Shown one piece after another: positions 1 to 5,845 of a stretch of 6,125 bases of DNA. This DNA is from UMGS1071 sp045638545. GTDB lineage: Bacteria; Bacillota; Clostridia; Oscillospirales; Acutalibacteraceae. Positions within the stretch are counted from its first letter, which is position 1, and every line of letters begins with the position of its first letter. The stretch covers positions 1 to 6,125 of the forward strand of contig JAZUBL010000077.1 of assembly GCA_045638545.1 (NCBI GenBank). The letters are read 5' to 3'. Below the pieces are notes generated by a model that saw only the letters and a list, made by a program, of their open reading frames with translations, was not told where the DNA came from and made no database searches. A program made the translations under genes and the position numbers.

Positions 1-8
1 AAACAAAG

Positions 9-40
9 AAAGCCACCCGCAACGGGTGGCTTTTTGCTTT
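9..40 (-). terminator. Rho-independent terminator after the ATPase gene, probably bidirectional
   Basis: An 11-bp stem (9-19 pairing with 23-33) closes on a 3-base loop. It begins ten bases after the ATPase stop codon. On the minus strand the hairpin is followed by a T-rich run; on the plus strand its last stem bases run into TTTTT, so it could also stop transcription entering from the left. The stem and T-tracts are seen directly; the bidirectional role is inferred. Confidence 0.85.
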
Positions 41-43
41 CTG

Positions 44-2977
44 TCAGTCCAGTCCAAGGAAAGCGCGCAGAATACGGCAGACTGCCTGTTCCTGTGCGGT
101 GATGACTTTCACCGGAGAGCGGCCTTTGATGTACAGCAGCACTTCTGTTTTGCCGGGACGGATGTCCTCAATATTGGTGATCAGCGCGGAGCCTTCATCA
201 AAGGTTGCTTTGAAAAAGACCATATCCTGTGTAAAGACAAATCCGGCTTTGCCATTGCGGCGAACGGTGCCGTCTACCTGCAGGAGCACATCTGTTTCGT
301 CAATGTCCACAGCGTAAGTATTCACAGCTTTTTTAATGCGCTTTTCCATTTCATCGCCAATGATCCAGATATCATCCACACGCTTTTCTGCCGCTCTCTG
401 CTGGCGGGCTGCTTCTGCAGAAACAACGCCGAGAACGGCTTTCTTTGATTCCTGCTTCGGCTCTTCCCTGTTTTCGCCGCGCAGCACAGCAATCATATCT
501 TCTACTTCGCGCAGGAGGGTATTCTCCTTTGCAGGACAGGCCAGCATTTCTTCCCGCAGCTCTTCCATCACCTGCAGAATTGCCAGCAGATCTTCTTCCC
601 CGGCAATTTCCTCTTCCAGCTGAATCATCCGCTCGCAGGCAACATTGAAGCGGAAATTCAGCGTCATAGCATACTGGGAACCAAAATTACAGTTCAGATC
701 CTCAATGATCTCCGGCGCCATCTGCAGCGCTTCAGCACCGCGGCCGCTGTCGCAGAGATAGTTATAAAGAGAAACACGAGCCATTGCCGTGGTGCCGTCA
801 TGAAGACCAATGGAATCGGTATAACGGGTTACCGCCTCCTGCTGTACTTCCAGAGCATCTTCATGCATTTTCATGTCATTCAGATTCTTTGCCAGATCTT
901 CCATCATTTTCAGCATATCCAGATTATATGGCCCAAGCAGTTCCTGGCTGCGATTGATCGCCGCAAGCTGATGATCTACATACCCCTGATAGTCCTGCGC
1001 TTCCAGAAGCTGTGCAGCCTTCTGGTTCATTGCATCAAGCTCCTGCTCGATTTCCGTCGGCTCATACTGCGCTGCAAGCTCTGCAACTTCCTGCTCGTTA
1101 AAACGGCTCTTCCACAGCGCTTCTTCCTGTGCCTGCTCCAGTACACTGTAGGAAGCCGCAATGATCTGCGCGATACTCTGCACCGTCAGATGATCTTCGC
1201 CAAAGGCATCGGCAAGCTCCTGCCAGAGACCGACAAACAACTGCGGAATTTTGTGAAACAGACAGCGCTCGGAATACTGCAGCGCCATGTTGCTTGCAGC
1301 AACTTCCACTGCGCTCAGCTCCCCTTTGATGCGCTGCAGCTGCTGCAATGCAGCAACACCGGTCTGCTCGGCCTGTTCATATTCGCCGATTTTGTAAAGC
1401 GCCATACTGTGGAATGTCAGGATTCTGGCAAAGGCATAGCTGTCTGGATACTGTTCCGCGGCAATCTGCCACAGCGGCGCCAGATATTCATAAAAGGAGG
1501 TCAGCTGATAAGATCCCACCAATGTGAACAGCTGATCTTCCAGCTCATTCATCACGTTGTTCAGGTCTTCCTCATTCTGAATATCAGCCAATAACAGCTG
1601 CATATAACGGGCCACGTCCATCTGCGCTGGTTCTTCTGCTCCAATGTCTGTGACTTCTGCGGCAGTGTCTGCCTGCACCATCAGATTCATGCAGGCGCGG
1701 CGAATTGCCGGCGGGCAGTGCTCCCGGAGGATCTGGCCGATCTGACGCATCAGCGTATAGTGAACGCCGTCGTTGGTCAGCACAAAGGAAAAACTCAGAA
1801 GCTTCTCATAAAAAACAGGGGAAAAATCAAACGGCATCTGCTGGCCGGCGGCATAGGCAGTTTCTTCTGTCCATGTTTCCAGGCAGGCCAGCAGAAAGAG
1901 AATATTTTTCTCCTGGTCGTTCATATAACGGGTGCAGCGCTCAAACAGTACATTACTGTTTCCGCTCAGCGCCGTCTGCCCATCCTGCAGATACTGCTCC
2001 ACACAGAGATCCAGATATACCGGCAGACCTTCTGTCTGTGTGTAAATCTGCTTCTGTACGGCAATATCTGTTACACCGGCCCCTGTCAGAAATTCCGATG
2101 CATCCTGCTGGGAAAGAGTACCCAGCAGATACTGGTGCAGTACGCCGTCCCAATGACCTGGTGTGTCCAGCTGCTCCCACTTGAGCTTTTCTCTGCCGCC
2201 GATGACCCAGATTACATTAGGCAGGCGGGCAATGATGCCTTTATCGCCGCGGAGCCACAGGTCGTTGCGCAGCGGATCGCCAATAGCGGCCATCTCGTTG
2301 ACCAGTTTCTCATAGGTGTCCAGGAACATGACAAACGGATGCTTTTCTTTTGCCAGATTTTCCCGCAGGTCTGCGGCAAAATAAATTGGCAGTTCCTGCA
2401 GCAGCTGCTTTGGATCTGCGGCAGTCAGTTTTTTCAGCATATTTTTCCGCTTGGAAAAACTGTTGCGAAACAGCGCAACGCCCTCGTCTGCCAGCTGCAG
2501 CACACTGGAGATAATTTCGCCGCCCGGCACAAAGGAGGCGGAGTTGCACAGAAACGACAGCACCGGACTGCTGCTGATAACAGACTGCGCCTCCGGCTTG
2601 CTGGCTTCCTCACCCATGTGCAGCAGCAGAGAATAATACGCAACCTCGAACATTGGGAAGGTGAATTTATACTGCTCGGAAAGTTTTTTACGCATCAGCG
2701 CCAGAATGCGGTACGGCTCGCGGCGCTCTACGAAATCGAAATCCAGCTCCAGATATTTTGCTTTTGGATATTGCGCTGTCAGTTCTTTTTTCAGCTGCTG
2801 GTTCAGAGCTGTTTTGCCGATGCCGCCTACACCGTAGTAGGACAGCACCACCGGCACTTCCATCGGTGCGCTGTTAGCCTGCTCGTAATGCTGCCAGAAA
2901 ATCTGCCGCGGCTCGACGCGGTCCACAAATATTTTTTCCGCCTTCGGCGCTTCAAAATCGTCAATAATAAATCTCAT
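44..2977 (-). CDS. STAND-like P-loop ATPase with TPR-like repeats and a C-terminal PH-like domain
   Basis: This is a predicted cytoplasmic 977-residue signalling ATPase of unknown target. A Walker A motif, GVGGIGKT, lies at residues 49-56. A Walker B-like strand FVMFLD ends at D220 and is followed by TYE. The strand VIWVIGGRE at 255-263 looks like sensor 1, and GLPVYL at 317-322 resembles the GLP motif of NB-ARC and other STAND ATPases. Residues about 450-830 are helical with TPR-like pairs (for example 515-545 and 690-755). A charged linker follows, and residues 875-977 look beta-rich with a final helix, like small bacterial PH-type domains; that last call is tentative. The start at 2977 is chosen because AGGAG sits eight bases upstream; an in-frame ATG 25 codons earlier lies in the promoter region. 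In STAND families the repeats usually sense a ligand and the ATPase acts as a switch. No nuclease, protease or membrane effector is visible, so a defence role is only a possibility. Confidence 0.8.
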   Translation of the reverse strand: MRFIIDDFEAPKAEKIFVDRVEPRQIFWQHYEQANSAPMEVPVVLSYYGVGGIGKTALNQQLKKELTAQYPKAKYLELDFDFVERREPYRILALMRKKLSEQYKFTFPMFEVAYYSLLLHMGEEASKPEAQSVISSSPVLSFLCNSASFVPGGEIISSVLQLADEGVALFRNSFSKRKNMLKKLTAADPKQLLQELPIYFAADLRENLAKEKHPFVMFLDTYEKLVNEMAAIGDPLRNDLWLRGDKGIIARLPNVIWVIGGREKLKWEQLDTPGHWDGVLHQYLLGTLSQQDASEFLTGAGVTDIAVQKQIYTQTEGLPVYLDLCVEQYLQDGQTALSGNSNVLFERCTRYMNDQEKNILFLLACLETWTEETAYAAGQQMPFDFSPVFYEKLLSFSFVLTNDGVHYTLMRQIGQILREHCPPAIRRACMNLMVQADTAAEVTDIGAEEPAQMDVARYMQLLLADIQNEEDLNNVMNELEDQLFTLVGSYQLTSFYEYLAPLWQIAAEQYPDSYAFARILTFHSMALYKIGEYEQAEQTGVAALQQLQRIKGELSAVEVAASNMALQYSERCLFHKIPQLFVGLWQELADAFGEDHLTVQSIAQIIAASYSVLEQAQEEALWKSRFNEQEVAELAAQYEPTEIEQELDAMNQKAAQLLEAQDYQGYVDHQLAAINRSQELLGPYNLDMLKMMEDLAKNLNDMKMHEDALEVQQEAVTRYTDSIGLHDGTTAMARVSLYNYLCDSGRGAEALQMAPEIIEDLNCNFGSQYAMTLNFRFNVACERMIQLEEEIAGEEDLLAILQVMEELREEMLACPAKENTLLREVEDMIAVLRGENREEPKQESKKAVLGVVSAEAARQQRAAEKRVDDIWIIGDEMEKRIKKAVNTYAVDIDETDVLLQVDGTVRRNGKAGFVFTQDMVFFKATFDEGSALITNIEDIRPGKTEVLLYIKGRSPVKVITAQEQAVCRILRAFLGLD

Positions 2978-3019
2978 GGTTGTCACTCCTGCCTGTTTCC
3001 CTGCGTGTACTCTTTTTTT

Positions 3020-3048
3020 AGCATAGCAAAAAAACATGGTTTTCGCAA
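3020..3048 (-). promoter_or_regulatory. Candidate extended -10 sigma-A promoter for the ATPase gene
   Basis: On the minus strand TTGCGA (3043-3048) is followed by a 17-base spacer and TATGCT (3020-3025). A TG lies one base before the -10, giving an extended -10 element. It starts just past the T-run of the deformylase-like gene's terminator, so the ATPase gene appears to be transcribed separately. Each hexamer matches consensus at about four of six positions. This is a pattern call only. Confidence 0.5.
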
Positions 3049-3050
3049 TC

Positions 3051-3087
3051 AAAAAGCCCGCATCGATCTCACAATGCGGACTGTTTT
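3051..3087 (-). terminator. Rho-independent terminator of the deformylase-like gene
   Basis: A 9-bp stem, with one G-T pair on the minus strand, joins 3074-3082 to 3055-3063 across a ten-base loop and is followed by TTTTT on the minus strand. It begins about 12 bases after the deformylase-like stop codon. On the plus strand the hairpin is also followed by GTTTTT, but no plus-strand gene ends here. Confidence 0.8.
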
Positions 3088-3094
3088 TATTCCC

Positions 3095-3508
3095 TTAAAT
3101 TAAAATACCGTCACAGTGGTCTACTTCGTGCTGAATAACCTGCGCCACAAATTCGGTGAAGGTCTGCTTCTGCTTTTTGAGGTTCATGTCCAGATATTCC
3201 ACGTCGATGGTCACATAGCGCTTGACCGGCTTGGTGCCAACATGGGAGAGGCAGCCTTCTTCTGTCTCATAAGTGCCGCCGTATTTACGGGTGATGACCG
3301 GATTGATCATAACAAGGCAGATCGGCTCCACCTGCACAACAATGATACGCTTCTGCACACCGATCATATTAGCAGCCATGCCCACACAGTGATCTTTGTG
3401 GAACATTACGGTATCGATGAGATCCTGCGCCACAGGCAGATCTGCCATAGATGCATTGGTTGATTTTTTAGACAGCTGCATCGGGTCTGTCACAATGTTT
3501 CTGATCAT
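3095..3508 (-). CDS. Peptide-deformylase-like protein with altered motif 1
   Basis: This 137-residue protein belongs to the peptide deformylase family, metalloenzymes that remove the formyl group from the N-terminal Met of new proteins. Motif 2 is EEGCLSH, with the metal-ligand Cys at 86. Motif 3 is QHEVDH, with ligands His127 and His131 and catalytic Glu128. Motif 1, normally GxGLAAxQ, reads GMAANMIG at 43-50, so the usual Gln is replaced by Met48. The protein is shorter than typical housekeeping deformylases (about 150-190 residues) and ends right after motif 3, lacking the C-terminal helix. The start has GGAGG eight bases upstream. It has its own promoter and terminator, so it is a single-gene unit rather than part of the usual def-fmt operon. 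It is probably a divergent paralogue with a separate main deformylase elsewhere. Activity is uncertain: all metal ligands are kept but the Gln is lost. Confidence 0.88.
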   Translation of the reverse strand: MIRNIVTDPMQLSKKSTNASMADLPVAQDLIDTVMFHKDHCVGMAANMIGVQKRIIVVQVEPICLVMINPVITRKYGGTYETEEGCLSHVGTKPVKRYVTIDVEYLDMNLKKQKQTFTEFVAQVIQHEVDHCDGILI

Positions 3509-3555
3509 AGAACGTCCTCCATGCGGCAGACTGCCGCGCTCAATTTCATACTTTC

Positions 3556-3583
3556 ATTATAACAAACAAAGCCGGGAAGTCAA
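3556..3583 (-). promoter_or_regulatory. Near-consensus sigma-A promoter for the deformylase-like gene
   Basis: On the minus strand TTGACT (3578-3583) and a perfect TATAAT (3556-3561) are separated by 16 bases. Transcription would begin near 3549, giving a leader of about 40 bases before the start codon. The -35 directly abuts the stop codon of the upstream small membrane protein gene (3584-3586). The near-consensus hexamers suggest vegetative, largely constitutive expression. Confidence 0.85.
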
Positions 3584-3724
3584 TCATCCGCCGGCCAGGT
3601 AACGGCATACCATACGGATTGCTTCGTGTGTTTCTGCTGATTGAAAAACCAGCGCGATTACAGCCGCCGTTAACCCCAGCAGAAGAACCGTCTGTCCTGC
3701 CATAAACCATTTCCACCGCTTCAT
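3584..3724 (-). CDS. Small single-pass membrane protein of unknown function
   Basis: This is a 46-residue open frame. Its N-terminus is short and basic (MKRWKWFM), followed by one hydrophobic segment at about residues 9-27 (QTVLLLGLTAAVIALVF) and a mixed C-terminal tail containing HEAIRMVCRYLAGG. The charge pattern suggests N-inside topology with the tail outside. The ATG at 3724 has only a weak ribosome binding site. A strong AAGGAG (3753-3758) lies seven bases before an in-frame CTG at 3745, which would give 53 residues with the extra N-terminus KKAGAQ after the initiator. I do not recognise a family. Evidence for coding is the typical membrane-protein composition, the well-placed Shine-Dalgarno and a stop that exactly abuts the next promoter. 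It is divergent from cotJA and lies upstream of the deformylase-like gene on the same strand. Confidence 0.6.
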   Translation of the reverse strand: MKRWKWFMAGQTVLLLGLTAAVIALVFQSAETHEAIRMVCRYLAGG

Positions 3725-3752
3725 CTGCGCACCTGCTTTCTTCAGTTTATTT

Positions 3753-3758
3753 CTCCTT
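3753..3758 (-). promoter_or_regulatory. Ribosome binding site pointing to a CTG start
   Basis: AAGGAG on the minus strand lies seven bases upstream of CTG at 3743-3745 but 28 bases upstream of the ATG at 3722-3724. The optimal spacing favours initiation at the in-frame CTG of the small membrane protein gene. No ATG, GTG or TTG in the correct frame sits at that spacing. Confidence 0.5.
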
Positions 3759-3795
3759 CCAGTTTATGTTCTGAAAAAGAAAATGTGCTTTTCCG

Positions 3796-3823
3796 CACCA
3801 ATCGGGACAAGGCACATAGAATA
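3796..3823 (+). promoter_or_regulatory. Weak candidate mother-cell (sigma-E/sigma-K type) promoter for cotJ
   Basis: CATAGAAT at 3815-3822 differs at one position from the sigma-E -10 pattern CATACAnT and also fits the sigma-K pattern CATAnnnTA. A CACC at 3796-3799 could be a sigma-K -35, but the spacing is about two bases short, and no clear sigma-E -35 is seen. The position, about 45 bases before the cotJA start, is right. In Bacillus subtilis cotJ is known to be sigma-E controlled; the assignment here is inference. Confidence 0.3.
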
Positions 3824-3865
3824 GAACAGGAAGAAATTCCGAATTTTATTGAAAGGAGCTATCGT

Positions 3866-4087
3866 ATGGCGATGGAATACAAAGAACTGATGATGCGGAC
3901 CGATGAAGCGCAATGCGCTGCTGACCGCACACCGCTGCCGAAAAATATGGTCGTTGGCATGGCCTATGTACCTTTTCAGCAATTTCAGCAGAAAAGTCTT
4001 TATTCTGCAGAAGACAGCTTTGAACAGGGTACTCTTTTCCCAGATCTAGACAAGCCTTTTACAGGATGGACAGGTGATTGGAAATGA
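3866..4087 (+). CDS. cotJA: Spore coat associated protein CotJA
   Basis: This 73-residue protein matches the CotJA family of small spore-coat proteins. The family core is visible: MAYVPFQQF at 32-40, followed by a linker and EQGTLFPDLDKPFTGW at 53-68. In Bacillus subtilis CotJA is needed for CotJC to assemble in the coat, and the operon is expressed in the mother cell. The start at 3866 is chosen for AAAGGAG seven bases upstream; the frame stays open further upstream but that stretch does not resemble the family. The stop overlaps the cotJB start by four bases (ATGA), so the two genes are translationally coupled. The gene is divergent from the small membrane protein gene, with 120 bases between them when the CTG start is used. 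Confidence 0.92.
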   Translation: MAMEYKELMMRTDEAQCAADRTPLPKNMVVGMAYVPFQQFQQKSLYSAEDSFEQGTLFPDLDKPFTGWTGDWK

Positions 4088-4338
4088 CCATGCGGGAAAA
4101 ATTAATGCGGCAGATCTCCGCCTGCAGTTTTGCAGCCTGGGAACTGCATATCTTTCTGGACACGCATCCCGATAACTGCGATGCTGCCAGAAAACTGGCA
4201 GAAGTACAAGCCAAACAGAAAAAACTGACGGAAACTTATGAGGCAAGCTACGGCCCCATTAACGAAACCACCCGAGACAGCAACCGCTGGGCGTGGATCT
4301 CTGATCCGTGGCCATGGGAACAGGAGGCGAATGCTTAA
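4084..4338 (+). CDS. cotJB: Spore coat protein CotJB
   Basis: This 84-residue protein fits the CotJB family in length and pattern. The signature SFAAWELHIFLDTHPDN lies at 15-31, YGPI at 56-59, and the C-terminal WAWISDPWPWE at 69-79. It is a small helical coat component, made together with CotJA and CotJC in the mother cell. The ATG at 4084 is chosen because AGGTG lies seven bases upstream and it overlaps the cotJA stop; ATG at 4090 is an alternative. Its stop overlaps the cotJC start by one base (TAATG). The gene appears intact, so the damage to the operon is limited to cotJC. Confidence 0.92.
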   Translation: MTMREKLMRQISACSFAAWELHIFLDTHPDNCDAARKLAEVQAKQKKLTETYEASYGPINETTRDSNRWAWISDPWPWEQEANA

Positions 4339-4420
4339 TGTGGATCTATGAGAAAAAACTCCAGTACCCGGTGAATATCAAAGAACCAAACGCCGCCCTT
4401 GCGAAAATCATCATTACACA

Positions 4421-4436
4421 ATATGGTGGTCCTTAT
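4421..4436. other. Candidate prophage attachment junction (attL or attR) inside cotJC
   Basis: Similarity to CotJC stops within this stretch and phage-type genes begin just after it. The site has an imperfect dyad: ATATGG and CCTTAT (five of six complementary) around TGGT. It covers codons for the conserved Tyr-Gly-Gly-Pro of CotJC. Large serine integrases often use short imperfect-dyad sites within conserved coding sequence, but the integrase is not in the window. The crossover most likely lies at or before 4434, because the next codon no longer fits the family. Confidence 0.45.
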
Positions 4437-4449
4437 GGCATCCGGATGA

Positions 4450-4482
4450 AAAAGCAAAAGGCAGGAGCTCCTGCTCCTGCCT
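4450..4482 (-). terminator. Terminator of the prophage late operon
   Basis: A 9-bp perfect stem (4474-4482 with 4459-4467) on a six-base loop is followed on the minus strand by TTTTGCTTTTT. It lies seven bases after the holin-like stop codon and about 20 bases from the inferred junction. It sits within the chimeric cotJC reading frame, and it should insulate cotJ from convergent phage transcription. Confidence 0.88.
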
Positions 4483-4488
4483 GCTGCT

Positions 4489-4803
4489 TTATTCTGTCAC
4501 GGTGTTGCCGTGAATAATTTTTGCCAGATGCGTAATGGCCCGATAAGCATAATAGGCCGTTGCCGTTGTGGTTACTGTTAACGGTTCCAGCCCTGCACCG
4601 GATAAATCAATACCACTATGCTGCCAGGCAAAGCCAAGGCCAATCACTGAGCCAACGATCAGGAACATCTTCACTGCACCATGTGCAAATTGCTTCCAGT
4701 CCCATGTCAGCCGTTCTACGCCGATTTTATCATAAATGCCCAGTGCCCAGTTGACTGCCGCTGCAACACCAAGGAATAAAATACCCCAGCATAATTCTGC
4801 CAT
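4489..4803 (-). CDS. Holin-like phage membrane protein
   Basis: This 104-residue membrane protein has three hydrophobic segments, at about residues 4-23, 43-61 and 74-96, with a charged stretch between the first two. It is the last gene of the phage late operon, after the endolysin and the XhlA-like gene. Holins form lesions in the cytoplasmic membrane that release or activate the endolysin. The start at 4803 is chosen because AAGGAGG lies close upstream; an in-frame ATG 14 codons earlier has no such site and would put a polar extension before the first membrane segment. I assign it as a holin by topology and position, not by a recognised sequence motif, and I cannot name the holin superfamily. 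Confidence 0.7.
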   Translation of the reverse strand: MAELCWGILFLGVAAAVNWALGIYDKIGVERLTWDWKQFAHGAVKMFLIVGSVIGLGFAWQHSGIDLSGAGLEPLTVTTTATAYYAYRAITHLAKIIHGNTVTE

Positions 4804-4855
4804 CAGATGCACCTCCTTCCACCAGACAAAGTGCCGGAAACCCAACGCTCTGCTG

Positions 4856-5152
4856 CTATTTTAAAATCTGTGCCAGTATGGCTGCAACTACACCGGAAGC
4901 CGCTGCACCGATAGCTGCTGCCGCCAGTTTGTCCCACCACTGTGCAGGCCGCTGGCTGAACTTGCGCACTTCGCTTTTGATCTCCCCCATGTTATCTGTC
5001 AGGGTATCCACCTTCTCGTTGACAACCTTGATGGATGCCGTCAGTTCGTGGATATCGCTCACTTCTTTTTCCAGCGCATCCAGCCGTTTGTGGGCAGATT
5101 TTGCACTGTCATAAGCCTGCTGTGACAGAAGCTTTGCATCTTCGCAATCCAT
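4856..5152 (-). CDS. XhlA-like phage lysis protein (coiled coil plus C-terminal membrane segment)
   Basis: This 98-residue protein has an N-terminal region with coiled-coil-like heptads (about 8-66, including HKRLDALEKEVSDI and VNEKVDTLTDNMGEIKSEV). The motif WWDKL follows at 72-76, and a single Ala/Gly-rich hydrophobic segment lies at about 77-97. This architecture is typical of the XhlA family, which in Bacillus PBSX-type phages cooperates with the holin in host lysis. The start has AGGTGA a few bases upstream and lies 12 bases after the amidase stop. The C-terminal segment probably anchors it with the coiled coil in the cytoplasm. Confidence 0.78.
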   Translation of the reverse strand: MDCEDAKLLSQQAYDSAKSAHKRLDALEKEVSDIHELTASIKVVNEKVDTLTDNMGEIKSEVRKFSQRPAQWWDKLAAAAIGAAASGVVAAILAQILK

Positions 5153-5164
5153 TCTGTCACCTGC

Positions 5165-5833
5165 CTAAGCTGTCACAATGACAGCATCGTTAAACCCGGC
5201 CTGCTTTGCTTTTGCAAGCTGCTCTTCAGCGCCGGTTTTATTTTTATATGCGCCGAACTGTACTTTATAAAGCGGACTAGCCGCCTCTTTATAGGCAATA
5301 CCCAGTGTTTTTAAAATACCCTTTGCATAAGCGATGCCGAATGCCTGCTGTTCTTTTGCCGTATCTGCCTGGGCGGCATCTGTTTTGTTGTCTACAAACA
5401 CGCCTTCACAGATCACTGCCGGGCAAATAGTTTCGCGAATAAACGCGTAATAATCGGCACCGCCGCTACCTGCTCTCGTTTTTGCGCCGCGGCTGTTCTG
5501 ACCGATCTTCTTGACCTCTGCCTCAATGTTCAGCGCCAGCGCTCTGCCTGTGCCGCCGCCAATATGGTAGTAGCACTCAAAGCCATCACCACCACCGGCA
5601 TTATTATGCACATCAATGGCCAGATCCGGTCGAAACGCATTACACTCCCGGATTTCTTCCGTGATGGTGTCATTTTCGTCTTTGGTTCGGCTCATAAGCA
5701 CCTGTACGCTGTGGCGCTCCAGCACGTCGCGGCAGGCTTTTGCCATAACCAGATTCACGTTTTTCTCTGTGAGAACTCCAACTGCACCGCTGTCGCTGCC
5801 GCCGTGGCCAACACCGATAAATACTTTTTTCAT
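5165..5833 (-). CDS. Phage endolysin: N-acetylmuramoyl-L-alanine amidase (Amidase_3) with C-terminal SPOR domain
   Basis: This 222-residue enzyme is predicted to cut the bond between N-acetylmuramic acid and L-alanine in peptidoglycan. The Amidase_3 zinc site is visible: His10 in GVGHGGSDSGA, Glu23 in LTEKN, and His76 in IDVHNNAG. The catalytic Glu143 is in VICEGVFVDN. Residues 187-222 form a SPOR-type domain beginning LYKVQFGAYKNKTGAEEQL; such domains are known to bind glycan strands lacking stem peptides. No signal peptide is seen, as expected for an endolysin released by a holin. AAGGAGGAG lies just upstream of the start and overlaps the preceding gene's stop. The SPOR sequence is short, with only one repeat. 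Sporulation amidases such as CwlC share this layout, but the position in the lysis cassette favours an endolysin. Confidence 0.93.
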   Translation of the reverse strand: MKKVFIGVGHGGSDSGAVGVLTEKNVNLVMAKACRDVLERHSVQVLMSRTKDENDTITEEIRECNAFRPDLAIDVHNNAGGGDGFECYYHIGGGTGRALALNIEAEVKKIGQNSRGAKTRAGSGGADYYAFIRETICPAVICEGVFVDNKTDAAQADTAKEQQAFGIAYAKGILKTLGIAYKEAASPLYKVQFGAYKNKTGAEEQLAKAKQAGFNDAVIVTA

Positions 5834-5845
5834 GCTATCTCCTCC

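Larger units (their letters stand above)
4338..4517 (+). pseudogene. cotJC: CotJC (Mn-catalase-like coat protein), 5' fragment interrupted by a prophage
   Basis: The first 32-34 codons encode a clear CotJC N-terminus: MWIYEKKLQYPVNIK at 1-15, then PNAALAK and IIITQYGGP at 24-32. CotJC is a manganese-catalase-like coat protein normally of about 190 residues. Where the family continues with a GGPDGE-like sequence and the diiron/dimanganese helical domain, this frame reads GGPYGIRMKKQ and then a Cys-rich tail across the prophage terminator, ending at residue 59. All metal-binding residues would be downstream and are absent. The start has GGAGG upstream and overlaps the cotJB stop. The junction, about 4425-4440, is the last host-like base run before phage sequence. 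The fragment is probably inactive while the phage is present. Whether it is a permanent pseudogene or restorable by excision cannot be decided from this window. Confidence 0.88.

Noticed and set aside
800..1594. Plus-strand open frame (264 residues) inside the ATPase gene
   Set aside because: Entirely antisense to the TPR-like region; no motif or ribosome binding site supports it.
2978..3052. N-terminal extension of the ATPase by 25 codons
   Set aside because: It covers the likely promoter and lies in the terminator tail; the downstream ATG has a well-placed AGGAG.
1718..3103. Long plus-strand open frame (461 residues) opposite the ATPase gene
   Set aside because: It is antisense to a gene with clear Walker motifs, lacks a good ribosome binding site, and its composition is that of a shadow frame.
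3785..3865. N-terminal extension of CotJA
   Set aside because: Upstream codons do not resemble the family and cover the control region; AAAGGAG points to 3866.
4435..4517. Ordinary frameshift or sequencing error in cotJC
   Set aside because: No CotJC-like residues are found downstream in any frame; the sequence becomes a phage terminator and holin gene.
4804..4845. N-terminal extension of the holin-like protein
   Set aside because: Its 14 residues span the AAGGAGG that serves the downstream start.
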